Shown here in pieces: positions 51,192 to 59,623 of a DNA stretch of 64,000 nt. Position 1 is the stretch's first letter. Each line of letters begins with the position of its first letter. Source of the stretch: Rhizobium sp. FY34. Its GTDB lineage: Bacteria; Pseudomonadota; Alphaproteobacteria; Rhizobiales; Rhizobiaceae. The notes beneath the pieces are model-generated. The model saw only the letters and a program-made list of their open reading frames with translations, searched no databases and had not been told where the DNA came from. The position numbers and the translations under genes are program-made. The stretch lies in contig NZ_STFZ01000011.1 of NCBI RefSeq assembly GCF_005222845.1, positions 523,996-587,995 on the forward strand, given 5' to 3'.

Positions 51192-52436
51192 ATGTATGAA
51201 TATGCCGTGGCCTGGGAATGGCTGAGCTTTGCCGCGCGCTGGCTGCATGTGATCACTGCAGTCGCCTGGATCGGCTCGTCTTTCTATTTCATCGCGCTGG
51301 ATCTTGGCCTGGTGAAGCGCCCGCATCTACCCGCTGGTGCCTATGGCGAGGAATGGCAGGTGCATGGCGGCGGCTTCTATCACATCCAGAAATATCTCGT
51401 CGCGCCGGCCTCGATGCCGGAACACCTGACCTGGTTCAAATGGGAAAGCTATGCCACCTGGATGTCCGGCTTCCTGATGCTTGCCATCGTCTATTATGGC
51501 GGCGCCGACCTGTTCCTGATTGATCACAGCGTGCTGCCGCTGGCCCCCTGGCAGGCCATCTGTCTGTCCATCGCCTCGCTCTCGGTCGGCTGGATCATCT
51601 ATGACCAGCTTTGCAAATCCCCGATCGGCGAGAATACCTGGGGGCTGATGGCGCTGCTCTATGTCGTGCTCGTCGCCATGGCCTGGGGCTATACGCAGGT
51701 ATTTACCGGCCGCGCCGCCTTCCTGCATCTGGGTGCCTTCACCGCCACCATCATGTCGGCCAATGTCTTCTTCATCATCATTCCCAACCAGAAGATCGTT
51801 GTCGCTGACCTGATTGCCGGGCGCACGCCCGACCCGAAATATGGCCGCATCGCCAAGCAGCGTTCGCTGCACAACAATTACCTCACGCTGCCCGTCATCT
51901 TCTTCATGCTGTCGAACCATTATCCGCTGGCGTTTGGCACGCAGTTCAACTGGGTCATCGCAGCCCTGGTGTTTTTGATGGGCGTCACCATCCGCCACTG
52001 GTTCAACACCACGCATGCGCGCAAGGGAAAACCCACCTGGACCTGGCTGGTCACAGTGATCCTCTTCATCCTGATCATCTGGCTGTCCACCGTGCCGAAA
52101 GTGCTGACGGGGGAAACGCAGGCTTCGCTCTCGCCCATCCAGCAGAAATTTGCCGGCAACGTGCATTTTGCCGCAGCGCGCGATGTGGTGCAGGGCCGCT
52201 GCTCCATGTGCCATGCGGCAGAACCGGTATGGGAGGGCATCAATTTTGCCCCAAAGAACGTGAAGCTGGAGACGGATGGCGAGATTGCCGCGCATGCCCG
52301 CGAGATCTATATCCAGGCCGGACGCAGCCATGCCATGCCGCCCGGCAATATCACCGCCATTTCACCGGAAGAGCGCAAGCTGCTCACCGCCTGGTATGAA
52401 AGCGCCATTGCCGGCGCCGGAGCAATTCAGCAATGA
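51192..52436 (+). CDS. puuD: Membrane urate oxidase (urate hydroxylase) PuuD
   Basis: A 414-residue inner-membrane protein with about eight membrane segments and a C-terminal periplasmic cytochrome c domain. The heme site is C337-S-M-C340-H341, with a probable axial Met at M382 (HAMPPGN). PuuD enzymes oxidise urate to 5-hydroxyisourate using the respiratory chain instead of soluble uricase. AAGGGA precedes the ATG. It overlaps guaD by four bases (ATGA) and works upstream of UraH and UraD encoded 4-7 kb away. Confidence 0.93.
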   Translation: MYEYAVAWEWLSFAARWLHVITAVAWIGSSFYFIALDLGLVKRPHLPAGAYGEEWQVHGGGFYHIQKYLVAPASMPEHLTWFKWESYATWMSGFLMLAIVYYGGADLFLIDHSVLPLAPWQAICLSIASLSVGWIIYDQLCKSPIGENTWGLMALLYVVLVAMAWGYTQVFTGRAAFLHLGAFTATIMSANVFFIIIPNQKIVVADLIAGRTPDPKYGRIAKQRSLHNNYLTLPVIFFMLSNHYPLAFGTQFNWVIAALVFLMGVTIRHWFNTTHARKGKPTWTWLVTVILFILIIWLSTVPKVLTGETQASLSPIQQKFAGNVHFAAARDVVQGRCSMCHAAEPVWEGINFAPKNVKLETDGEIAAHAREIYIQAGRSHAMPPGNITAISPEERKLLTAWYESAIAGAGAIQQ

Positions 52437-53740
52437 CATCTCTTCTTCTGCGCGGCCGCCTGCTTTCCTTTCACCGCGCGCCCGATAGCCTGAGCGACAG
52501 AGACAGCTACTTCTATGAGGAAGATGGCGGCCTACTGATCGAGGATGGTCGCATCGTCAAGACCGGCACCTATGCCGACGTGAAGGTGGCCGCCGACGAG
52601 GACACGCAGGAGATCGACCACAGGCCGCATCTCATCTTGCCCGGCCTTATCGATACCCATGTGCATTTCCCGCAAATGCAGGTGATTGCCTCCTATGCGG
52701 CAAATCTGCTGGAATGGCTGGAAACCTATACTTTCCCCGAGGAATGCCGCTTCGTGGAAAGCGCCCACGCGGCGCGCATCGCCACGCATTTCTATGATGA
52801 ATTCCTGCGCCAGGGCACCACCACCGCCGTTGCCTATTGTTCCGTGCACAAGGCATCCGCCGATGCCTTCTTTGCAGAAGCCATGCGCCGCAACATGCTG
52901 ATGGTGGGCGGCAAGGTGATGATGGACCGCAATGCGCCACAGGGCCTGCTCGACACCGCCCAGCTCGGTTATGACGAAACCCGCGCAGTCATCGAACAAT
53001 GGCATGGGCGTGGCCGCAACCATGTGGCCATCACCCCGCGCTTTGCCATCACCTCCACACCGGGACAGATGAGCGCCGCCCAGGCGCTGGCGCAAGAATT
53101 TCCAGATCTGCATATCCAGACGCATCTGTCGGAAAACCACGATGAGATCCGCTACACCTGCGAGCTATATCCTGAAGCCACCGACTATACCGATATCTAT
53201 GCCCGCTACGGCCTTCTCGGCAAAAAGACACTGCTCGGCCATGCCATCCACCTGTCGGAACGCGAGGCCGATGTGCTGTCCGAAACCGGCTCGGTTGCCG
53301 TGCATTGCCCGACCTCCAACCTCTTCCTCGGCTCCGGCCTGTTTCCGCTCAAAGCACTGGCACGCCGCGAGAAGCCGGTGCGCATTGGCGTGGCAACCGA
53401 CATCGGCGGCGGTTCCAGCTATTCCATGCTGAAAACCATGGATGAGGCCTACAAGATCCAGCAATTGCTGGGAGAGCGCCTGAACCCGCTCGACAGTTTC
53501 TACCGCATGACACGCGGCAATGCCGAGGCGCTGTCGCTCGTCGATCGCATCGGCACGCTGGAGGAAGGCACGGATGCCGATCTCGTCGTGCTGAATGCCA
53601 GCGCGACCCCCGCCATGCGGCTGCGCATGGAAACCGTCAACACGCTGCCGGAGGAGCTTTTCCTGTTGCAGACGCTGGGCGATGACCGAAGCGTGGCGGA
53701 AACCTATGTGGCGGGTGTGGCGGCGAAATCCGGTCTATGA
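52433..53740 (+). CDS. guaD: Guanine deaminase
   Basis: Deaminates guanine to xanthine, feeding xanthine dehydrogenase. It has 435 residues and is an amidohydrolase with metal-binding LPGLIDTHVHFPQMQ (about 67-81), PRFAITSTP, QTHLSENHDEI and ATDIGGGSSYSML. Translation is coupled to puuD by a four-base overlap, so the pair forms an operon. The 3' end overlaps the convergent RelE gene by six bases. Confidence 0.95.
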   Translation: MTSLLLRGRLLSFHRAPDSLSDRDSYFYEEDGGLLIEDGRIVKTGTYADVKVAADEDTQEIDHRPHLILPGLIDTHVHFPQMQVIASYAANLLEWLETYTFPEECRFVESAHAARIATHFYDEFLRQGTTTAVAYCSVHKASADAFFAEAMRRNMLMVGGKVMMDRNAPQGLLDTAQLGYDETRAVIEQWHGRGRNHVAITPRFAITSTPGQMSAAQALAQEFPDLHIQTHLSENHDEIRYTCELYPEATDYTDIYARYGLLGKKTLLGHAIHLSEREADVLSETGSVAVHCPTSNLFLGSGLFPLKALARREKPVRIGVATDIGGGSSYSMLKTMDEAYKIQQLLGERLNPLDSFYRMTRGNAEALSLVDRIGTLEEGTDADLVVLNASATPAMRLRMETVNTLPEELFLLQTLGDDRSVAETYVAGVAAKSGL

Positions 53741-54019
53741 CCGCTTCCGGCTTGTCTTGTAAACTTCGGAGCGCTCGCGCTTTCCTATAGCCACGACAAC
53801 AACAGTGATCCGCTCGTCTTCCACCTGGTAGACGAGCCGGTAACCAGCCGCACGCAATTTGATCTTGTAATGATTTGGCAGCCCACTCAGGCGATCCGCC
53901 GGAACATGTGGCGTGATCAGACGCTCAGCCAGTTTTTTCTTGAACTGATCGCGAAGGGTCGCGCCCAGCTTTTCCCACTCTTTGAGAGCACTGGGAAGAA
54001 ATTCGAGCCTATAGGTCAT
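53735..54019 (-). CDS. relE: RelE-type mRNA interferase toxin
   Basis: 94 residues from the ATG at 54019 (MTYRLEF), very close to E. coli RelE in the catalytic part: YKIKLRAAGYRLVYQVED and GKRERSEVY. The residues that matter in RelE fall at identical numbers: K52, K54, R61, R81 and Y87. It cleaves mRNA in the ribosomal A site. The start lies eleven bases inside the antitoxin gene, giving coupled translation. A longer frame upstream is the antitoxin overlap and is not expected to be used. Confidence 0.93.
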   Translation of the reverse strand: MTYRLEFLPSALKEWEKLGATLRDQFKKKLAERLITPHVPADRLSGLPNHYKIKLRAAGYRLVYQVEDERITVVVVAIGKRERSEVYKTSRKRS

Positions 54020-54254
54020 CCAGCGAAACCGGAATTCCGCGCTCTCCCACCCGCTGTCGCGCAATCTCGACAAGCGCTTGGTCATCCAGCGCGTCCATCA
54101 TCGCTTCATAGGTGCCGGCGGGCACCATATAGGCCATGACCCGGTTATGGTTCAGCACCGCGACGGCATGACCATCGGCACCTTCAACAATTGCAGTCGG
54201 GTTCTTTTTCAGATCAGAAACACTGACCGCCATTTCCGCTTCGACACGCTGCAT
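54009..54254 (-). CDS. Phd/YefM-type antitoxin of the RelE pair
   Basis: 81 residues from the ATG at 54254 (MQRVEAEMAVSVSDLKKNP). The SVSDLKKNPTAIVEGADGHAVAVLNHNRVMAYMVP pattern is that of Phd/YefM/StbD DNA-binding antitoxins, although RelE from E. coli pairs with a ribbon-helix-helix RelB. The C-terminal part (DALDDQALVEIARQR) would wrap the toxin. An in-frame ATG four codons upstream is possible. GGAG precedes both. A GTACT repeat at 54271-54288 is a likely operator. Confidence 0.88.
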   Translation of the reverse strand: MQRVEAEMAVSVSDLKKNPTAIVEGADGHAVAVLNHNRVMAYMVPAGTYEAMMDALDDQALVEIARQRVGERGIPVSLDDL

Positions 54255-54270
54255 GGTCCACTCCATTTTG

Positions 54271-54288
54271 AGTACCGATTTAAGTACT
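54271..54288. promoter_or_regulatory. Putative TA operator (AGTAC repeats)
   Basis: AGTAC at 54271-54275 and AGTACT at 54283-54288, spaced by twelve bases, lie 17 bases before the antitoxin start and next to a TATAGT -10-like sequence (54286-54291, minus strand). YefM-type antitoxins bind GTAC-centred sites, so this is the expected autoregulatory operator. Confidence 0.5.
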
Positions 54289-54411
54289 ATATATCATGCC
54301 AAGTGACGCTGTGACAGGGGAGCGCAGCGGCTCCATGCTCGCTGAAATCACTTTCCTCCCGCTCACCATATGCTACTTGTCGGAGAATAGTTTCGGAGGA
54401 AAAGCCATCCC

Positions 54412-55557
54412 ATGTCCAAGCCACTGACCATCGCCGACCTGAAAACGCTGGCACGTCGCCGGGTGCCGAAAATGTTCTTCGATTATGCCGATAGCGGTTC
54501 CTGGACGGAGGGCACCTACCGGGCGAACGAGAGCGATTTTGCGGCGATCAAGCTGCGCCAGCGCGTGCTGGTGGACATGACGAACCGCTCGCTGAAGACG
54601 ACGATGATCGGCCAGGATGTGGCCATGCCCGTGGCGCTGGCGCCGACCGGCCTTACCGGCATGCAGCATGCCGATGGCGAAATGCTGGCGGCAAAGGCTG
54701 CCGAAGAGTTCGGTGTGCCGTTCACGCTGTCGACCATGAGCATCTGCTCGATTGAGGATATCGCCTCGGTCACCACAAAACCCTTCTGGTTCCAGCTCTA
54801 CGTGATGCGGGACCGCGAATTCGTCGAAAACCTGATCAACCGCGCCAAGCGCGCCGGTTGCTCCGCGCTTGTCGTCACCGCCGATTTGCAGATCCTTGGC
54901 CAGCGCCACAAGGATTTGCGCAACGGCCTGTCTGCACCGCCAAAATTCACGCCGAAGCATATCTGGCAGATGGCAACACGGCCGAAATGGTGCCTCGACA
55001 TGGCCCTCACCAAGCGCCATGGCTTTGGCAATATCGTCGGCCATGCGAAGAATGTCTCGGACCTGTCTTCGCTGAGCGTCTGGACGGCCGAACAGTTTGA
55101 TCCGCGCCTCTCCTGGGCCGATATCGCCTGGATCAAGGAGCGATGGAACGGCAAACTGATCATCAAGGGCATCATGGATGAGGAAGATGCACGCGCCGCT
55201 GCCGATACCGGCGCCGATGCCATCATCGTTTCCAATCATGGCGGCCGCCAGCTGGATGGCGCGCCCTCCTCGATCAGCATGCTGCCGAAGATCGTCGAGG
55301 CCGTCGGCGATCGCATCGAGGTGCATCTGGATGGCGGCATCCGCTCCGGCCAGGACGTGCTGAAAGCCGTCGCACTCGGCGCCAAGGGCACCTATATCGG
55401 CCGTCCCTTCCTCTATGGCCTCGGCGCCATGGGCAAGGAAGGCGTCACACTGGCGCTCGACATCATCCGCAAAGAGATGGACACCACCATGGCGCTGTGC
55501 GGCAAGCGCGACATCCAGACGGTTGACCGCTCGGTTATCGCCCATAATCCCTATTGA
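54412..55557 (+). CDS. lldD: FMN-dependent alpha-hydroxy-acid dehydrogenase (lactate dehydrogenase-like)
   Basis: A 381-residue FMN TIM-barrel enzyme of the LldD family, probably oxidising L-lactate to pyruvate into the respiratory chain. Key motifs are FDYADSGSWTEGTYRAN near the N terminus, LAPTGLTGM, FWFQLYVM, IIKGIMDEEDA, the catalytic SNHGGRQLDGAPSS and LDGGIRSGQD. A glycolate- or other hydroxyacid-specific enzyme is possible, since substrate choice is not readable. The ATG has a GGAGGAAAAGCC-type site upstream. It is divergent from the TA pair and converges on the phosphoesterase gene. Confidence 0.9.
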   Translation: MSKPLTIADLKTLARRRVPKMFFDYADSGSWTEGTYRANESDFAAIKLRQRVLVDMTNRSLKTTMIGQDVAMPVALAPTGLTGMQHADGEMLAAKAAEEFGVPFTLSTMSICSIEDIASVTTKPFWFQLYVMRDREFVENLINRAKRAGCSALVVTADLQILGQRHKDLRNGLSAPPKFTPKHIWQMATRPKWCLDMALTKRHGFGNIVGHAKNVSDLSSLSVWTAEQFDPRLSWADIAWIKERWNGKLIIKGIMDEEDARAAADTGADAIIVSNHGGRQLDGAPSSISMLPKIVEAVGDRIEVHLDGGIRSGQDVLKAVALGAKGTYIGRPFLYGLGAMGKEGVTLALDIIRKEMDTTMALCGKRDIQTVDRSVIAHNPY

Positions 55558-55561
55558 GGGT

Positions 55562-56308
55562 CTATCCCAACCACCCCGTGGCGAGAGCCGAGGCCCATTG
55601 CGCCCGACCTTTCTCCTGCGCCAGTCGTGACTGGCGCATGTGGTCGTAAGGCACGAGCCGGAAGGTGACGGTCCAGGCGCCATCCCGCTTTTCGCAAATG
55701 GCATAGGATGCCATCGGATTGCCGGTCTCGACCTGATGAAAACAGGGTTGATCATCATCATAGGCCGGGCAGCCGACACTGCCCGGATTGACGATCAGCC
55801 TTCCATCCGAAAGCCGGACGGCGCGTGGCAGATGCGAATGGCCGCACAGCATCAGCGATTGCGTGATACCCTCAGCCAGTATCTCGATATCGCCGCGCGG
55901 CTTCTGGTAGAGATGGCCTTCCGGCGAGACGGCATCCAGCCAATAGGTATGGTCGTCCTGCGGCGTCGCATGACAGAGAAACACATCACCGTGCCAGACG
56001 GTTGAAAATGGCAGATCCTTCAGCCAGGCCAGATGATCCGGCGTCAACTGGCCATAGGCATCCGCCTCCCAGGAATGCATTTTGCCCGCATCGTGTTCGA
56101 TAAGATAGCGGTCATGATTGCCGCGCACCGTGACGATATCGAGCGACAGCAGCAGATCCGCCGTCTTGCCTGCTTCCAGCGGACCTGACAGGCAATCGCC
56201 CAGATTGACGATGGCATTGGTCGCAATGCCTTGCGCACCAATATCCTGCAGGACCGCATGCAGGGCGGCGCAATTTCCATGAATATCGGCGATGGCGGCA
56301 AAACGCAT
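55562..56308 (-). CDS. Calcineurin-like metallophosphoesterase
   Basis: About 248 residues with the full dimetal set of the YfcE/MPE family: ADIHGN at the N terminus, LGDCLSG, RGNHDR, FLCHATP and CGHSHLPRA. It is cytosolic with an unknown substrate. The ATG at 56308 has GGGAGC upstream. A GTG one codon earlier is possible. It starts within five bases of the uraH stop, so it is the last gene of the purine run, although its link to purine breakdown is unclear. Confidence 0.88.
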   Translation of the reverse strand: MRFAAIADIHGNCAALHAVLQDIGAQGIATNAIVNLGDCLSGPLEAGKTADLLLSLDIVTVRGNHDRYLIEHDAGKMHSWEADAYGQLTPDHLAWLKDLPFSTVWHGDVFLCHATPQDDHTYWLDAVSPEGHLYQKPRGDIEILAEGITQSLMLCGHSHLPRAVRLSDGRLIVNPGSVGCPAYDDDQPCFHQVETGNPMASYAICEKRDGAWTVTFRLVPYDHMRQSRLAQEKGRAQWASALATGWLG

Positions 56309-56313
56309 CACTG

Positions 56314-56670
56314 TCAGCTCCCTCGATAGGTGGAATAGCCGTAAGGCGAAATCAGAAGCGGCACGTGATAGTGCCCGGCCTCGTCGGCAATGCCGAAACG
56401 GATGGGGATAACGTCGAGAAAGGCGGGCTCTGCAAGCCGCGCACCACTGGTTCTCAGGTAATCGCCGGCATGGAAAACCAGCTCATAGGTGCCGGCCTTG
56501 AATATCTCGCCGATCAGAATCGGCCCACCATCGACGCGCCCGTCGGCATTGGTGGTCACCGTCTTCAGGTGAGCACGCGTGTCGCCCTCCAGTCGGTAGA
56601 GATCGATCCGCAAGCCTTCCGCCGGCGTGCCAAGGGCTGTATCGAGAACATGGGTTGTCAGTCCGGTCAT
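56314..56670 (-). CDS. uraH: 5-hydroxyisourate hydrolase
   Basis: A transthyretin-like enzyme that converts 5-hydroxyisourate, the PuuD product, to OHCU. It has 118 residues. The conserved pieces are [14 protein letters not shown] at the N terminus, [26 protein letters not shown] and the diagnostic C-terminal YRGS. It overlaps allA by four bases (ATGA) and precedes a phosphoesterase gene. Confidence 0.96.
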   Translation of the reverse strand: MTGLTTHVLDTALGTPAEGLRIDLYRLEGDTRAHLKTVTTNADGRVDGGPILIGEIFKAGTYELVFHAGDYLRTSGARLAEPAFLDVIPIRFGIADEAGHYHVPLLISPYGYSTYRGS

Positions 56671-57167
56671 GAATTGGGCTCGCTGATGAGGAAGGGCTGA
56701 TCGAAAAAGAATTCTTCCAGATTGTTGCCCGGCCCGTCGCGATCGACAACCAGAAAATCGCAGATCTCGCCAATCGTCATCAGGGGATGGTGCCAGACAT
56801 TGGCGGCATAGTTGACGCCCTGATCACCGCGCGCCAGAAACACCTGTGGCATGGCCGGACGGCCACTCTCGTCTTCAGATACGACAACGAGATAGGGTTT
56901 GCCGGAAAGCGGCGAAAAGCTCTGACTGCCGAAAGGATGCCGCTCCATCATGGTAACCGAGTAGGGAAAGGCGCGCGGCTTGCCCCGGAAGAGGTTGAGG
57001 ATGACGCGCGCGCCCTCGCCCAAAGCCTCGGCCTCTCCAAGCGCATGAAAGCGCTCGGTATTTCCGCCATTGATCAGTTTCAGTGTGGACAGATCGGCTT
57101 CGATCACTTGGCCGAAGGGGAGGAAGGCGTCGCGCGTCAGCGGACGAATGGAAAGGGTCTTGGGCAT
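56667..57167 (-). CDS. allA: Ureidoglycolate lyase
   Basis: Splits ureidoglycolate into glyoxylate and urea. It has 166 residues from the ATG at 57167 ([21 protein letters not shown]). It is a cupin-fold protein with [38 protein letters not shown] and VWHHPLM. It overlaps uraH by four bases. The hepT stop lies seven bases upstream of its start, so the TA genes now sit directly before it and probably drive or share its transcript. Confidence 0.93.
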   Translation of the reverse strand: MPKTLSIRPLTRDAFLPFGQVIEADLSTLKLINGGNTERFHALGEAEALGEGARVILNLFRGKPRAFPYSVTMMERHPFGSQSFSPLSGKPYLVVVSEDESGRPAMPQVFLARGDQGVNYAANVWHHPLMTIGEICDFLVVDRDGPGNNLEEFFFDQPFLISEPNS

Positions 57168-57174
57168 TTCGGGG

Positions 57175-57543
57175 TCATTCACCTTGAGCGCGGATCTGGC
57201 GCAGCATGCGGAGTTGGGAGAGAAGTGGCGGGAGGTCATCGTGCACGGTCATCCAGACCGCGTCAAACTCCAGCTCGAAATATTCATGAGCGACCAGATT
57301 GCGCATGCCCTTGATCTTCTGCCACGGAATATCCCCATGATCATCCGCGATGTGAGGATACATAGCGAGAATACGCGAAACGCTCTCACCCATTATGATA
57401 AAGGCCATGGAAACCGCCATCTGGGTTTTTACATCCGCAAGGAAGGCGTGTTTGTCCATACCAGCGACAAACGCCATAGCCTGTTCGACAGCCTCTTCCA
57501 TCTGCTCGATAGCATCGAGAAGCGCTTGATGCTGACGGCTCAT
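57175..57543 (-). CDS. hepT: HepT toxin (DUF86, HEPN)
   Basis: 122 residues, an all-helical HEPN ribonuclease of the HepT type. The catalytic Rx4HxY motif is R81-NLVA-H86-E-Y88. In known HepT/MntA pairs the antitoxin adds AMP to the tyrosine of this motif and silences the RNase. It overlaps the mntA gene by four bases (ATGA). It lies immediately before allA inside a purine operon, an unusual position. Confidence 0.92.
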   Translation of the reverse strand: MSRQHQALLDAIEQMEEAVEQAMAFVAGMDKHAFLADVKTQMAVSMAFIIMGESVSRILAMYPHIADDHGDIPWQKIKGMRNLVAHEYFELEFDAVWMTVHDDLPPLLSQLRMLRQIRAQGE

Positions 57544-57830
57544 ATTGCCGCAGCTTCAGAAAGGATTCGGTCCCGCATCTTCGGTCTCAGCCTGCCGCTC
57601 GTGGCCAGATCGACGCGCATACCAAGCAGACTTTCCAGCTCATGCTGAAGCCCGCCGAGATCAAACAGCGTTGTCTCTGCCAGCGTATCGACCAGAATAT
57701 CGAGATCACTGTCCTCGCGGTCCTCGCCGCGGGCAACAGAGCCGAAGACACGGGCATTGGCCGCCTTGTGGCGAACCACGAGCGCGCGAATCGCTTCCCT
57801 GTTCTTCTCCAGCACATCCGATGGCCGCAT
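57540..57830 (-). CDS. mntA: MntA antitoxin (minimal nucleotidyltransferase)
   Basis: 96 residues with the polymerase-beta-type motif G30-S31-x10-D42-x-D44 (FGSVARGEDREDSDLDILVD), the signature of MntA-type adenylyltransferases that neutralise HepT. The order mntA then hepT with overlapping stop/start is the common one. The 261 bases upstream hold a large palindromic repeat and separate it from uraD. Confidence 0.92.
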   Translation of the reverse strand: MRPSDVLEKNREAIRALVVRHKAANARVFGSVARGEDREDSDLDILVDTLAETTLFDLGGLQHELESLLGMRVDLATSGRLRPKMRDRILSEAAAI

Positions 57831-57878
57831 AGCACAACTCCCGTCGGTTCAAAGCACGACAGCTCGGTTTACAAGACC

Positions 57879-58051
57879 ACCCCCCTCTGCCCTGCCGGGC
57901 ATCTCCCCCTCAAGGGGGGAGATCGGCACGACAAACCTAGTCAGTACATGCCTATGACACCAAGCTCCTGGACAAATAAGCGGTGCCTGGCATTTGCTGC
58001 AAGTCAATCTCCCCCCTTGAGAGGGAGATGCCCGGCAGGGCAGAGGGGGGT
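57879..58051. repeat. Large inverted repeat (RIME-like), third copy
   Basis: Left arm 57879-57923 and right arm 58007-58051, 45 bases each, pair with a single mismatch. The arm sequence is nearly that of the copy at 47000-47180 (ACCCCCCTCTGCCCTGCC against ACCCCCCTCTGTCCTGCC), and the covarying C/G changes keep the pairing. The inner 83 bases are unrelated. It lies between uraD and mntA. Confidence 0.85.
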
Positions 58052-58091
58052 ATGAAGCAAAACTCCAGCACTCCAGTTGATCAACTATAGG

Positions 58092-58601
58092 CTATATTGA
58101 AGCCGAAGGCAGCATGGCTTGCAGCCTGAGCAGCGCGATGCGCTCCACCTGGCCGCAGGCGGTGGCGAACTCGTCGTCGCGGCTGTTGTGAATGCGCAGC
58201 TCGAAGGCATGCAGAATGTCGTCCTTGGTCAGTCCTTTGACCGCGATGATAAATGGAAAGCCGAACTTTTCCACATAGCTCGTATTGAGTTCGGTAAAGC
58301 GCACATGCTCCGCCGCGCTCAAGCGATCGAGCCCGGCGCCGGCCTGCTCCTTGGCGCTATCCTCCGTCAAACCGCCGGCAATTGCCAGCTTGCCGGCAAG
58401 ATCCGGATGGGCGCGCAGCACGCCGAGCCGTTCTTGCGCACTTGCCGCCCGAAACACGCTCACCAGCGCTGCATGCACAGCATTGGCCGCCAGCGGTTCA
58501 CCGGGCACCAGATCACCCTCATAGGCGCGCTCGGCAATGAAGGGCGAGTGTTCGAAAACACCACCAAAACGGGTGACGAAATCGGTGCGGTTCATCATCA
58601 T
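58092..58601 (-). CDS. uraD: OHCU decarboxylase
   Basis: Decarboxylates 2-oxo-4-hydroxy-4-carboxy-5-ureidoimidazoline to S-allantoin, completing the urate to allantoin route with PuuD and UraH. It has about 169 residues, with LRAHPDLAGK, then FTELNTSYVEKFGFPFIIAVKG and the C-terminal ELRIHNSRDDEFATA. Its start ATG overlaps the puuE stop by one base. Two further ATG codons follow directly. It precedes the repeat and TA genes. Confidence 0.95.
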   Translation of the reverse strand: MMMNRTDFVTRFGGVFEHSPFIAERAYEGDLVPGEPLAANAVHAALVSVFRAASAQERLGVLRAHPDLAGKLAIAGGLTEDSAKEQAGAGLDRLSAAEHVRFTELNTSYVEKFGFPFIIAVKGLTKDDILHAFELRIHNSRDDEFATACGQVERIALLRLQAMLPSASI

Positions 58602-59524
58602 CAAATACTGTCCGGTCTGTGGTGCTCATGCCAGTGACGGGCGATCTCGATACGTTTCGGGATCCATACCTTTTCGTGGGAAAGCACGTATTCCATGAAG
58701 CGCTTCAGCGCAGCGATACGGCCCGGACGCCCGACAAGCCGGCAATGTAGGCCGATCGACAACATCTTCGCCGCACCCTCGCGGCCTTCCTCGTAGAGCG
58801 TATCAAAGCTGTCCTTCAGGTAGGTGAAGAACTGGTCGCCGGCATTGAAACCTTGCGGCGTGGCAAAGCGCATGTCGTTTGCGTCGAGCGTATAGGGAAT
58901 GATCAGGAAGGGCTTGCCGTCCACACCCTTCACCCAGAAGGGCAGGTCATCGGCATAATTGTCGGAGGAATAGAGGAAACCGCCCTCCTCCTGCACCAGC
59001 CTCAGCGTGTTCACCGAAGGCTTGCCCTGATACATGCCATAGGGCCGCTCGCCGGCCACCTCCGTGTGCAGGCGCACGGCGTCCAGAATATGCTGGCGCT
59101 CCAGTTCTTCCGGGTAATCCTTGTATTCGTGCCAGCGAAAACCATGAGAGGCGATTTCCCAGCCCGCTTCGTTCATAGCTGCCACGGCATCCGGATTGCG
59201 CACCATGGCAAGCGTCACGCCATAGACCGTGCACGGCACGTTCAAGCCCGTGAACAACCGGTGGAGGCGCCAGAATCCGGCGCGCGAACCATATTCGTAG
59301 ATCGATTCCATATTGAGATTGCGCTGGCCGGGCCAGGCCGCAGCGCCGACGATTTCCGACAGCAGGCTTTCCGAGGCCGGATCGCCATCGAGAATGCAAC
59401 TCTCGCCGCCCTCTTCGTAATTGATGACGAATTGCACGGCAATGCGCGCATCGCCCGGCCATTTCGGATCGGGACAATTGCGGCCGTAACCGACGAGATT
59501 GCGGGGATAGGGGTCTGCCACCAT
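58601..59524 (-). CDS. puuE: Allantoinase PuuE (polysaccharide-deacetylase fold)
   Basis: A metal-independent allantoinase that opens allantoin to allantoate. It has 307 residues of the NodB fold, with the PuuE opening RNLVGYGRNCPDPKWPGDARIAVQFVINYEEGGE in pieces, EIASHGFRWHEY and the C-terminal LHCRLVGRPGRIAALKRFMEYV. It is the first gene of the minus-strand run puuE-uraD-[mntA-hepT]-allA-uraH. Its promoter should lie in the 99 bases before the DUF1045 gene. Confidence 0.95.
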   Translation of the reverse strand: MVADPYPRNLVGYGRNCPDPKWPGDARIAVQFVINYEEGGESCILDGDPASESLLSEIVGAAAWPGQRNLNMESIYEYGSRAGFWRLHRLFTGLNVPCTVYGVTLAMVRNPDAVAAMNEAGWEIASHGFRWHEYKDYPEELERQHILDAVRLHTEVAGERPYGMYQGKPSVNTLRLVQEEGGFLYSSDNYADDLPFWVKGVDGKPFLIIPYTLDANDMRFATPQGFNAGDQFFTYLKDSFDTLYEEGREGAAKMLSIGLHCRLVGRPGRIAALKRFMEYVLSHEKVWIPKRIEIARHWHEHHRPDSI

Positions 59525-59623
59525 CGAAAATCACCTTCTGAATCAGCGACCTGACGGTAGCATCCTGACGCCCAATGTCGAGCGTTTCTGATGCAGTGCA
59601 AACAAAGGATCTTGGCGGGTCTC

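Noticed and set aside
54020..54085. Longer RelE start
   Set aside because: The extra 22 residues are antitoxin sequence read in another frame. The ATG at 54019 gives the exact E. coli RelE register.
47000..58051. CRISPR-like array from the repeated ccccctctg sequences
   Set aside because: There are only three scattered copies, each a large inverted repeat with unrelated loops and no regular spacers. No cas genes are present.
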